Of a DNA stretch of 64,000 nt, positions 33,200-44,204 are shown one piece after another (position 1 is the first letter of the stretch; the number at the start of each line of letters is the position of its first letter). The notes under the pieces are model-generated. The model was given only the letters and a program-made list of their open reading frames with translations, did not search any database and had not been told where the DNA came from. Position numbers and translations under genes: made by a program. This DNA is from Lepeophtheirus salmonis (lineage: Eukaryota; Arthropoda; Copepoda; Siphonostomatoida; Caligidae). Location of the stretch: NCBI RefSeq assembly GCF_016086655.4, contig NC_052138.2, positions 28,531,403 to 28,595,402 on the forward strand, read 5' to 3'.

Positions 33200-34300
33200 G
33201 CCGACATAGTTTATGGATGGGCCCTTGTGTGTGTCCTTTATGGGAGCTCACACCGTTACACTTATGAGCCTGAAATTTTGCATGAGTGCCTTTTTGAACC
33301 TGGTCAGGCTAAGACGAGTGTCCATTTTTTTTTTTTGGAAGGGGGGGGTCATATATTACTATACTAGATATGTTTTACCCAAAACACAGAAACCGTTTTT
33401 TGCAGCTCAATGAGACTAAATAGGGGTTAAGTTATAAGCCAAAAATTGATGGGCGACTCAAAAAACAACTATATGAATAGCCATGCTTGTTAAATCTATT
33501 CAAAATCAAAAAAATTATGAGTAAAAGAAAGAAATTGAAGAAAACTGCAATTTTGTTTTTTCCTAGTAGAAAAAAATGAACTTCCAATGAAATATTGGAT
33601 TCTTAAATAATATATCGTTTCTATAAATTTGTCTGTGAATTGTTTTGCATATAAATTTGACGCATAAAAATTGATGTTTAACTGAAATATTTGATATTTT
33701 CTGAATATTTTTTTTTCTTTTTTCCATTCAAGGTCAATTTTCAATTTTTAAGAAGAAAATACCACAAAAAGATGCATTTTATACATATCATTTTGGACTC
33801 TAATATAATTTATAATATAATCTAATAACATTTTATACAATAATTTTTGCAATATTTACAAAAATGAACCAGTTATCGCTGTTATTTTTTCGAGGACATA
33901 AATATTTTGTAAGTACTGAAAATATACATATTTGTAGGTTTGTGTTTCTTTTTACAATCCCAATAAAGAATATTAACTTTTTTTTTTTTTTTTTTTTTTG
34001 CAAAATGTGTTCAAATAAAGTTTTTCACAAATTTCCATTTGACAATTTTTTGACAAAAATAAATAATGAACTCCTCACAAGAATTTTTTTTTGATGCATT
34101 TATGTTGTTATCTTATTTGAAGTTTCTAAGACAATATTTTTTTAAAATGATAAAAATATTACTACATCATGGTAACCCTGACAATTTGAAGAATGTTTTG
34201 GAGGAAAAAAAGAATAATGCTCATGACGTTTCTTTAGATCAGGAGTTACAAGACAGGAAGGAAAAACAGGATATAAACAAGGAAATTAGTTGAAAATACT
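33200..34300 (+). repeat. Dispersed repeat C, copy 1, with conserved peptide
   Basis: Diverged copy of a roughly 1.1-kb repeat that also covers 50330-51250 and 52310-52450. Shared blocks include AACCTGGTCAGGCTAAGACG (33298), GGGGGGGTCATAT and AAATTGATGTTTAACTGAAAT (33668). It ends with a coding-like part (about 34170-34260) reading NPDNLKNVLEEKKNNAHDVS, then LDQ, conserved in the second copy. The function of the peptide is unknown. Poly-T near 33980 is inside the repeat. Confidence 0.65.
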
Positions 34301-35380
34301 CCGATGTTGACTTAGAATTATAAAAAAATAAAAGCCGATATTTTTTTCTCCGAAAAATGCAATATTTGAATTTAAGTGTTGAATTTTGTCTAAACAATAG
34401 TAAATTTTCAATATTTGTGCTAAAAATTTAACTTTTAGATTTTTTTCCAAAAAATTGTAGAAAATCAAGGCCCCTCCCCAAAAAGAAAAATATATGTATA
34501 TATTCCTGCGGGCCCCGTTACTACCCCTGTTCTTTGTACCATTTAAAAAGTAAAGAATGAACCTCCGCGATTCTTTTAATGTGAATATGGATCCCTCAGG
34601 ATTCCAAGACATTTCCTATAAAATGTACTAAAGTAATGTTATAAAAAGTATGACAAGCTTCCAGAGAGGTTGGAAGAATACGGAACTCCTCAAAAAAGTA
34701 AAAATAAATAAAAAATAACGCAACAACATCCAGTAACACAATAAAAATGAAGAGCACTCGCGTTCCCCGCTCCCTTGAGAGGGACACGAACAATAACTAT
34801 TTCACTCCTTAGTCCTTTCTTCTTTTCTTTGGGGAAGGAACTTTTGAGTTTCATATTTTTTTTCAAGGAAAACTTAGTAAGTAAATATCATTTACACACT
34901 TCAAATGTTATCTCCTAATTGTCATAACTTGCTTAGTTGAACTCTAACCGGTTTGAAAATATATTGAGTTGCACAATGATGATGACCCGTCCCTCTCTCT
35001 AGAGAAAGAGGACAGCGAGAAATAGAGAAGAGATTGTGTTGCCTATTTCTTTCTATGATAAATAATTTAAGTTGAATCCCTTAGATTATTCATCAAAATT
35101 GCTTCCAAGTGTCATTACGTCGACTCATCAAATCCCTCCTCTTCATCACATGTGGAGATTATTCAAGATCAAAGGAATCATAACAGCATGAGTTCCTCCG
35201 TCACAATTAGAACTCTATCCTCCAACAGATGTAAGCTTCATTTTCATAAAAAATGTAATATAATAACTACTAAATTTGGGGTGAGTTTATTATGCACAAG
35301 TATTTCTTGTTTTTGACGTTTTATAATAATTATAAGATATATTATAGAACGCTCTAATTCCCTTTCTATTCGTAGTATTA
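34301..35380. other. Stretch without a recognised gene
   Basis: A CT/GA-rich patch lies at 34988-35025. A plus-strand ATG at 35189 in CATGAGTTCCTCCGTC, followed by a short open run and AGAT|GTAAGC at about 35230, could be a first exon with donor, but no downstream exon was identified. Otherwise nothing seen. Confidence 0.25.
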
Positions 35381-35389
35381 GTGTTGAGA

Positions 35390-35765
35390 CTCGGTCCAAT
35401 ACCCAATTTTTGTTTCGGTTCGGCCTTATTTGGTGTTAGATCGGTATAAGTCCTGTCCTAATAAAATTTGTCAGTCCTAGGACCGGCTCTTATCGATCTT
35501 TTATGGTAACTACAACTAGTTTAGTGTCAGTCCTTATTTATACGATCCAGTCCAGTCTTGGGACTGGTCCTATAAATCCTTAAGACTGGCTTTTAGACTC
35601 TTGGCCCTTCGAACTGTCAGTACTAGAACTGATTAAAAGGAAGAAGAAATAAAGTTGATTGACGTCATCAAGGACTGAACTTTATAGGTTTTTAGGACTG
35701 ATACTCAGGAATCAACTGGACTGGACTGAGGCTACAGCCCTTAGTCCTAAATAAGGAATGACACA
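35390..35765. repeat. Short-motif array (GGACTG/CAGTCC, CCAGTC)
   Basis: About 375 bases packed with GTCC, CAGTCC, GGACTG and CCGG motifs in both orientations (for example CAGTCCTAGGACCGGCTC; CAGTCTTGGGACTGGTCC; AACTGGACTGGACTGAGG). Many short palindromes result. It contains GATTGACGTCATCAAGGACT, with a counterpart at 45.33-45.36 kb (GCTGACGTCATCAACAG). No coding capacity. Confidence 0.55.
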
Positions 35766-35869
35766 ATGCTAACTACAATATCTATTTCAGCTGTTGATCA
35801 TGACCTGTTTCAAGAGACAAGATAGCCCAAATTAAGGAAGTGTTGTTTTTTTGTAGAAAATTTAAGGCT

Positions 35870-36200
35870 TGATTTTCTTTTTTTTTTTCAAAAAATTTAA
35901 TTTAATTTTCTGGGAATAGCTATGGATTTTTAAATTTTTGACCAAACCATTTAATATTTGAAAAATTTCTACAAAAAATTCAATTTTTGAATTTTTTTTT
36001 TTCTAAAAATTTTATAATTGAATTTTATTTCCTAAAACTTTCATTTTTTGAGAATAGGTATGGATTTTTCAAATTTTTTTACAAAAAATTAATTTTTTGT
36101 GAATAGCTAAGGATTTTTGAATTTAATTTTCCAAGAAATTCAATAATTTGAGAATAGCCATGGCCTTATGAATGATTTTTTTTTGAAAAACTTGAATATG
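35870..36200. repeat. AT-rich degenerate tandem repeat (family E), copy 2
   Basis: Repeated units 'GAATAGCTATGGATTTTTAAATTTTT', with GAATAG..ATGG recurring near 35915, 36050, 36100 and 36150. The same core (GAATAGCTGT(C/G)GATTTTT) is found at 60.26 and 60.42 kb. Confidence 0.5.
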
Positions 36201-36880
36201 GAGGTTTGTAGTTATTTATAGATTAATATTCAAGGATACTTGATCACAGGGTCTTCGTTTCGCCAAATTGTTTATAGTTTGTGCAAGCCTACCTTAACCC
36301 TTTGTTATTTATGTGGGATGAATAAGCACCCCAGGGACAGAAATAGCCTAGACAATTCTTTCTTATACCATATTTTGTTTTATTTTCCATTCAAATACTT
36401 AATTTATCATATAATGATGCATTAGTCAATTTTTTTGAGGGACAGATCTTCATTATTGTTTTAGTTATTTACAAATTATGTCATGAATAACCGATGTTTC
36501 AAATAATTTTGTATGCTGTATAGAAAATATCTAATTTTATTTCTAATTTAAATAATTAGATAATTATCTTTCCATTACAGTATATAAAGTTAAATTTTTT
36601 ATTCTTCAACTAGATTATTAATTCATATATATAATTCATTTGATGTTCATTGATGCTTATAATTAGTTATTTAAATTGATTAAATTTTTTAGCAACCCTT
36701 TTTTTGGAATTTGTAATCTGAAGAATGATTTTTTTTTCCTTAGCAGTTGTGATTATTAATTAATTCCAGATTAGTGAACCTCCTTTCCTACTACATTCAA
36801 TTTTATTGAAAAATTTAATTAAACATTCATGTATTATCTTAAAAGAGAGAGGATTTACCTTGAGGATTAGTTGTAGAGCG
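36201..36880. other. AT-rich stretch without a recognised gene
   Basis: Nothing recognised. Confidence 0.35.
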
Positions 36881-36884
36881 TGTG

Positions 36885-36975
36885 CAGAAAACTGTTCTGG
36901 GGAAAATTGCCCATGGAAGATTGCCACGGAGGAAAATTGCCAGTTAGGAAAACTGCTCGGGGAAAATTGCCCGTA
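36885..36975. repeat. Minisatellite, about six units of 14-16 bp
   Basis: Units built on GGAAAATTGCC with variants: GAAAACTGTTCTGG, GGAAAATTGCCCAT, GGAAGATTGCCACGGA, GGAAAATTGCCAGTTA, GGAAAACTGCTCGG, GGAAAATTGCCCGTAT. Each unit is partly palindromic (GGGAAAATTGCCC). Confidence 0.75.
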
Positions 36976-37204
36976 TTTTGTTCAAACTTCATGATGAATA
37001 ATAACACATTCTAAATTCGCTTAATATTATTTATTACAAATATCTAAACATATTTGTTTGTTCCATCACCCAAGGGAGTAGCTTCAAGTGTGAGTAACAT
37101 TATTCCAATACAATTTCATTGAATTTTTTTAAAATTCAGTCCAATGTTCTAAGAAATGAATCCAGAGGATTAATAAGGAGGGGGGAGAAAACTAGCTAAG
37201 GCCC

Positions 37205-37485
37205 TCATAAAATATGGTTGAATACCCTATGCCCTCAGATTGGCCCGGGTGTAGTGTGGGATGGCTAAAAACTACCCGAGGCCCGAGTGGTTGAAACTAT
37301 TTTTTACTATTATAGGGATTCGTTGGATGTATGTGATGCATTGGGGGTGGTTTTTAATGATGCAAGGGTACCCCAAGTACCATGCACAACCCGATGGTTT
37401 GAAACTATTTCTTGGTATTAGAGGGCCTACTTGGATGTATTGGCAGTGGTTTTTAGTAAACCCAAATTACCTCCGGTCCAATCTG
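37205..37485. repeat. Imperfect tandem repeat, period about 107 bp
   Basis: GTGGTTGAAACTATTTTTTAC..TATTA.AGGG at 37287 recurs at 37394 (ATGGTTTGAAACTATTTCTTGG), each followed by TGGATGTAT and GGTGGTTTTTA. A weaker third unit starts near 37212. A plus-strand frame is open across it (two copies of 'WLKLF..I.G..WMY'), but this is a consequence of the repeat and no protein is inferred. Confidence 0.6.
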
Positions 37486-38000
37486 TAATTGTAACAACAA
37501 CTGAAGGCAAATAAAGTTTTAAATTGCTATATTTACTGTTGGGGTAGTTAACACCCCAGGGAAGTACTTGAGTTAGGATTTGGAGGGACGAAACGGAGAC
37601 TTTTAAGGATATTTTCCAACTCATTTTTGAAAAAAAAGTTGAAAGATATAATTCCTAAGATTTTTATTTATAATTTGGCTAATTCTTTTTGAAGGGTCAA
37701 GTTGAAACAAATGTGCATTATGTAATCATTTCCTGTTATATTTTCTCATTTTCTTGATTACTCTGATATTAGGATCTGAGTAATTTTATGAGTGTATGGA
37801 AGAAGTAATGCAATATACATTTCCTAATTGTAATGTGTCTAAGATTGCTTTTGATATCATGCACCTCCATTTGTTACATATTACATAATTGCCATTCAAT
37901 GCCTTATTTTAGAGTTGGGGTGCGGTAAAAACAATCTTGAACCAAAGTCAAGAAAGGGAGAAAATCACTAATAACTTTTTACTTTATATACCTATAAATA
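37486..38000. other. Stretch without a recognised gene
   Basis: Nothing recognised. Confidence 0.35.
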
Positions 38001-38714
38001 CAGAATGCTGTTTTACAATTAAGAATTTTCAAGCCCAGGACATAAACCTTTATATTTCTTAAATTAGTAGAGATATTTACAAATCCATTTATATACAAAC
38101 GTAGGGATCCTCCATAAACCTAATAATTTAATCCAACCACCCTCAGCCTCAACCATGGCCTCCAACCTGGTGGGGAACCTGCTGCACGCCTTGATCAGTT
38201 GATCCTTATTCATATTGTTCACAGTCTCAATAATGGAGGCTCTCAGAGAAGCCAAATGGTTGGGAGCACGTATTTGGACTCCCTCTCCAAGACGCCCACA
38301 CAAAATAGTCCAAAGGATTGTAGTCCGGGGAGTTAGGGGCCACATTTCCTTAGACCAGAACATATGCAAATTGCCCAAAAGCCAATTTTGTACCAGATGG
38401 CTGGTATGAGCGGGTCTTGCTCGTAGAGATATGGTCTTCCAGCTGCAACCTTCAAAACTCTATTGCAGCTTTGTACACGGTGGCAGAGGACAACTTGAGA
38501 AAGTCGATTATCTCTTTGGGTGCACAGCCTTCAAGGAGGGGGACAATGATCGCTGCGCGATGGGCGTACTCGGAGAACATTTTCAACGCTTTGTAAACAG
38601 AACTGATACAAAATTAACTGCTGAATCTGATAAACTGGTTTTTAAAGCTGTACGACGAAGGGTTTCCAAGAAAAACTGGTTTCAAAAAAATCTTAATTGT
38701 AAAACCGTACCCTG
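38001..38714 (-). mobile_element. Internally deleted Tc1/mariner element with 40-bp TIRs
   Basis: Ends match as inverted repeats over about 40 bases: left CAGAATGCTGTTTTACAATT and on, right (complement) CAGGGTACGGTTTTACAATT and on. Both sit next to TA. On the minus strand the N-terminal helix-turn-helix part reads FSEYAHRAAIIVPLLEGCAP, KEIIDFLKLSSATVYKAA. It is joined by an internal deletion to a C-terminal part with APNSPDYNPLDYFVWASW and LIKACSRFPTRLEAMVEAEG. The central catalytic region is absent, so the copy is non-autonomous. Confidence 0.85.
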
Positions 38715-39354
38715 TATATACTACTAAATATTTCATAGACATATTTGAGTCCCTTATAGCCTTTCTATTCAAATTTGTTGAATAAATTAAGGTATCCAAT
38801 AATGTTAACCATAGTTAATACCTTTTTTTATATATCAGAGACTTACATTGTCCTAGATATGGCGCCTTTCATTAAATAAAATATATCAAATTCTTATTCT
38901 TTAATTGTGATGATCAATTTGGGCTACATTAAGTACAATTTGCCAGGGTCAACACCAATAGTTGGTTGATTGAAATGTACGATTTTTCGTCGAAGAATAC
39001 AAATGTAATCCACGGGTTATAGATAAAATAATATAGGTCATCATTTATTGCTTCCGATAACCATAAATGGTGAAAATAAATACTATAATATTGTATTTTG
39101 TCTTTTTATTGTGACTTTGAGCAACATTACCGTTTATTTTAATTAGGTAGATGGGGTAAAGGATCAGTAATATGTGGTCTGACCACACAAAAGGAAGTTT
39201 AAATTATTTTTCTCGAAATGGGGTCTGGTTTACATTTGAACAAAGGACTGGTGGCGCTCAAAAAATTACAAAGCGTGCTCCCGTTCTCCTTCATAAATTT
39301 TGAATGCCGCTTACTAATGCTTTGAATTTGTAATCCTTCATTTAATTCAACGAT
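38715..39354. other. Stretch without a recognised gene
   Basis: Nothing recognised. Confidence 0.35.
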
Positions 39355-39530
39355 TTATTCCGATGAATCCTTTGGAAATACCGCAAATTGCACTTAAATT
39401 TGCAAAAATTAACCGCCTCAGTGAAATAATTAGAAATTGACTTACTTTATTTCAAGGAGCCGAATTAATTTTTATAAGCCAAATGAAGGCTCTAAACTAT
39501 GAGTCAACTTTCTTGAGTATTTTTATAATA
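39355..39530. repeat. Dispersed repeat A, copy 2
   Basis: Matches 7795-7960 in ordered blocks (GAATCCTTTGGAAATACCGC, AAATTGCACTTAAA and others). See copy 1. Confidence 0.5.
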
Positions 39531-39589
39531 TATGGCTTTAGTAATTTGTATCTCATTAGAAAGTTAGGATTTCGACCTAAAAAAAACAA

Positions 39590-39920
39590 CTTTGCAGAGA
39601 GTTTTTGGATTGTTTGACACATTATTGTTTAAATCATACGAAAGATCGACCCCAAGTAAAAGAAATGCACCATATTTTACAGTTTTCCTTCGATAAAGGG
39701 CAAAACAGAAGCCAGGTGGCTGAAAATTTATATATAATCTTGATATTTTAACACCCAATCACGTGCAATTTTGGTTTCGTGGATTATTTTCTCGTTATAC
39801 GCTCTAGAAGGCCAATTCTCGAAAATGTGTATAAAATAATGGAAATTGTCGAGTCAGACTAATGTATAAAACCGCCATGTAAGCACTGTTTTAATTGCCA
39901 AGAAAGTGAAAATTTATGGG
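39590..39920 (+). pseudogene. Mariner transposase N-terminal fragment
   Basis: Reads in pieces HHILQFSFDKGQNRSQVAEN, LTPNHVQFWFRGLFS, NVYKIMEIVESD and then a tail like 'HVSTV.IA': the helix-turn-helix order 'KGxNAxQaa..l......v....q.WF.rF..G.f....' of mariner transposases. Several frameshifts. The catalytic domain is missing. Confidence 0.6.
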
Positions 39921-39972
39921 GAAAAAAAAAATTAAAATCCATTAATTATAATGGATTTTTTTCTACACCTTA

Positions 39973-41100
39973 TACACAGTTGATCAAAAGTTTTAAACCT
40001 CTCATTTTACATCGTAATTGTTTTGTCACCAAATCAATCAATCGTGAATCTGATTGGCTGACATGCAAAATAGATTCAATTCTCATCAAAAGGTTATAAA
40101 TAGGTTAAAACAAGTTTTCATTCCTCAGTCGTCATACACCACTTACGGAATGAAGTCAAAGTTTTTCTTAACAACGGAAAATCGCCAACTCAAATTTATC
40201 AACTTCTATCCAGAATAATAAGCTAACTTTTGTATAAATATATAATTAAGAAGCTCTGCGAGACCGGAAGTTTAATGCCACGCCAAGATACAATTCCCCT
40301 TGGACTCCACGAAGCTGGAAGTACATCAAAGTATTTCGATTTATTGGAACTCGAAATGACTGATGTCCAAAATGGGACATGAAATAGGAATTTCAACGTC
40401 GTCATCGTGTAGAATTGCCCTTAAGTATTTGAAGATGATGCCCTACAAGTTACGGTACGGTCAAATCATCAATACCAGTACTAGAGCAAAGAGAGTCGAA
40501 TGTTGTCGACAATTGTTACAAGTTTGAATGCCGAGGACGGAAATTGTTTTCAGCAATGAATAAAAGTGGGATTTGAACCAAAAATTTAATAGACAAAACG
40601 ATCAAAATTTGTTCAGGTCTAAAGTTTTGTCTTTGGACTTTGGCTCTTAAAAACAGCTGATCTCTTATGGTCTGGGTCGAAGTTTTGAGTTCTGCAGACA
40701 AACTCCTCTTGTTTTTTTTTTGCCCGAACGTTTTTTGAAGCAGGATAATTACATTTCAAGAATTTTAGAGCCTGTGATGCATCCATGGGTTTAAAGTAAC
40801 CTCTTGTTCGTTTTCCAGCAAGAATGGGCTCCCATACTCACCGGACGCCAAACTCAAGAATGGTTGGAACAGCACACTTAATTTTAAGATAAATCAATGC
40901 GGCCATCTTCAAGTCCCGCGAATATTTTGTATTTGGTTGTCTAGAGTCAAGGGTGAAATTCCGGTCCTATCAAAGTTTAGATACTCTACTAAATGCCATC
41001 GAAGCTGCATGGGACGAACTACCTGAAAAAAATATCCCCATGCAACTCATTTCAACATCGATTATTATCAATAGTTTCGATTAATGGCACATGGTTTTAG
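39973..41100 (+). mobile_element. Decayed Tc1-type transposon
   Basis: The left tip (ACACAGTTGATCAAAAGTTT, then TAAACC) is typical of Tc1 elements. Transposase fragments: EVKVFLNNGKSPTQIYQLL (40.15 kb), SLMPRQDTIPLGLHEAG (40.27 kb), EQRESNVVDNCYKF (40.49 kb), IVFSDE-region then KWDLNQKFNRQNDQNL (40.57 kb), and near the end ELPEKNIPMQ (41.02 kb), which matches the Tc1 'aW..lp....' end. At least four frameshifts. It is of the same family as the relic at 26.7-28.9 kb. Confidence 0.7.
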
Positions 41101-41300
41101 CACAAGTAGATTTTCTGAATATGCAAAGTTTTGGTTTTAAAAAAAGTTTGCATTATCCGGCCCAGCTTACCATTTTTCTCTGTGTTGCACTTTTTAAGAC
41201 GCGTAAGGAAAAAAAAAATCAGAACTTCAAAATTGTATTAGGCAGTGTGGTACTATTTGAAACTACTGATATTAATAACATTTTATCTTATTTCAACTCT
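41100..41300. repeat. Dispersed repeat B, copy 2
   Basis: See copy 1 at 31120-31330. It directly follows the Tc1-type relic, so repeat B may be a terminal part of such an element. Confidence 0.5.
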
Positions 41301-44200
41301 TAGATGTTAATATTTGCATTTATATAAATTTGTCAAGTAAAAACGATCATATCCTTTTTGAATAATAAAAAAAAATTATCATTTTCAAATGGTCCCATAG
41401 TTTGTTTCAATCTATACCAACTGCACTAATTTAGAGTCCTTGAATGACCTAAAATCAGATGGCACCAATTATAGCACTTTAGCATAATTAATTAATGAGT
41501 TATTCGTGTTCAAAGAGTTTGGAAAATTTCAAATTGGCAAAACACTAATTTAACAGTCTGAAAATAAAGGGAAGTTTATTGTATTAGACTTCTACTCTCT
41601 TGTATAAGGATGAAAAACCCCTACAATGTTGCACTCATATAGGATCTAGATGAGGTTTAAGTTGGTTGCCATTATAGAGCATAACCTTGTATAGCTCTCG
41701 ATAAGCCTATGTTTACTTTTGATTACCTTATACAGTCGTAATGTATGCACTCAATTATTGAAGATTCCTGGTTTGTATATGTATATATATACATAAATAG
41801 TAAATATGATTTAATTTAGGTCTCTTATTTCGGATGAGCAAATATTGGTTTATGGTCTGCATAAAGTAGAGGGGGAAATGTTATTTATGAAATATTTAGA
41901 AGGGTTTATTATTCTGATAAAGCCTCTGAAGTACATACATTTCATTGTGTATAAATTGTATACACAAAATCTATTCGAAAGCCAAGGAGCTCGTGTATAA
42001 TATTTATTTTTCGATAGGTTTCAGTTATAAAGCCTATTAATTGACCACATAATTGTATCATAAACTAACTCCATGTCAGGGGACTTTGAATTGATAGATT
42101 TATTAAATAAAATAGAAAAATATATCAAACTCCTTCGGAGAGGGTATTTGAGTTACAGGATTGTCTAAGAGGAATTACATAGGTATATGACATTTAAAAG
42201 ATCTTTGTTAAAGGATTCAGATAAGTAAAATAAATTTAAAATATTTTAACAAAATTTTTTGAGTAATCCCAGTTTGAGTATTTATTTAAAAGTTTTTTCA
42301 CTTTAAAATGGGGATGGATCGCTTGCAAAATTTTGATGTACTCAATTTTAAGAACGGGTCCAAATAGATTTCTACCAGCTGATTGTTGGTGACTTATTGA
42401 AACATCATGACGAATACCTGCGTCATTCAGTGACATCAATAATTATGTTTGTTGGCTGTTAAAAATTTGAATGTTTGGTTGTTAAAAGATTGAATGTTTG
42501 GTTGTTACGTCATCATAATTCAATCTTTTATCATTTTTTATAAGCCTTATTTAGAATATAATGGGACATGACCGTTGTTTACTTATATTATTTTGTAAAC
42601 AAAGTGACAGGGAGGGGCGCTGTCTTGACGAAAAATAATGGAACTCTAGGAATGATGGTATTTTTTAATATTAAATCTAGAAGAATGTTACTCATACAAA
42701 TGGTGCTGTGGAAAATTGCATGCTACTTTCCCAAGCTACAGACTGTTACACCACCTCACGGGAAAATATATATTTTTAATTTTACTCATGGTCTATTTGG
42801 CATAAATTATGAATAGGAGCAAAATATTCACGTCTCTTAAGGATCCCTACAGTTTTATTATATTCATTTAAATTGTAAACTGAGATACTTTACTATAATA
42901 TCATTGAAAAAGATGCTTTGTAGAGTGTGCTTTGAATCAATTATGTAATTCAAATACCATCTTTGAAGGTGTGTTGAATTTATTTAATAAAATAGACTCA
43001 TTTCCAAACAACTTCATCAAATGGCTAGAACAATAAAAAAGCCTTAACATGAAATAAGCGTAATAAATTGCTCAATTTCTATCAATATTATCACAGACCT
43101 ACATATTTTTCATCAAAAGGACTAATAATAGAAAGTTTCGTTAAAAATGAATGACTATCCCAAAAAACCGAACGAGTAGGCCCTTAAATTTATTTCCCAA
43201 TCAGCCGTGACCTTTCTAATTATGTACATAATTAGAAGTTGATGCAAAAATTGCCTAGATTAATATTGATATTTTATTTAAAGTACCAATAAGTTATTCC
43301 TGCCATAGTTGCTTATTATTTTGAAGTTTGTAAAAAGAAAAAAATCCCGTTTCGATAGCATGCCAAAAATGATATCCCGTATCAACTATCTCCCTTCCTC
43401 TGTTATAAAATACAATAAATGTATATTTAATTTATGATTACATAAGAAGAGTAAAAAAACTAAATATGTTCCATGAATCATCGATTTTTTGTTGTTGTTG
43501 TAAAGATAGGGCTCAATATTAAGTATACATATTTACCAATAACCATCCATCAGCTTCTATATAGTGAGTTTGCTTAAAATTTATCTATGTTCATATCGAT
43601 GAGATCCTATCGTTGAATTAATACATGAAATGTATGTATGTTAATAGTTTAGGGAAAAAGTATAGATGGCGTGCAAACATATTTATTTGATGAGTCTATT
43701 TTTACTTTTGATGGTACCTTGTATTTTAATAGATCCTTTATAAGATTTCCTATTTTAGCTGTCTAATTAAACATCATATTGATATTAAAGCCCTCTCTGG
43801 TCCAATATATGGACCAGTAATTCTATTGTAGATATATATAGAGAGAGTTGTTAAAAATATGACCTAAAGATTTCTTGCAGATTTACACGTGAAAGTATTT
43901 TTCTTGGAATCAGAATAGAATGAAACATCATCAGTTTCAAACCATTCCTTCCCAAAATGCAGTTAAGAATGTGTACTGCTATTATGAGAAGTTTCTTTTA
44001 CTCCAACATTTTATTTGAAGTTTTTTTTTTGGGTTTTTTTTAAATACATAATGAGAATATAGCTGTTATTTATGGTTCTTAGAATGCACATTTATGGACA
44101 TGATGTCTCTCAGAGTTACAATATTTTTTGTGATATTATTTCGGGGAGGTTCTTACGCTCAATGAAAGTAGATGTTTTTTTATTGATCTTTATTCATATC
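41301..44200. other. AT-rich region without a recognised gene
   Basis: Nothing recognised as coding. At 42450-42515 a 23-bp unit (TTTGGTTGTTAAAAGATTGAATG) occurs about 2.5 times, followed by a partial inverted copy (CATAATTCAATCTTTTATCA). Short (TA)n near 41785. Confidence 0.4.
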
Positions 44201-44204
44201 ATAG

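Noticed and set aside
33960..34010. Poly-T tract as a retroposon tail or terminator
   Set aside because: Similar T runs occur throughout the window and this one lies inside repeat C; there is no linked polymerase III gene or target duplication.
36885..36975. CRISPR-like array
   Set aside because: Units are contiguous 14-16-bp repeats with no unique spacers, and the genome context is eukaryotic.
37261..37488. 75-codon plus-strand frame with internal repeats as a real protein
   Set aside because: The repetition follows the 107-bp DNA tandem repeat, and the frame is not preserved in the weaker third unit.
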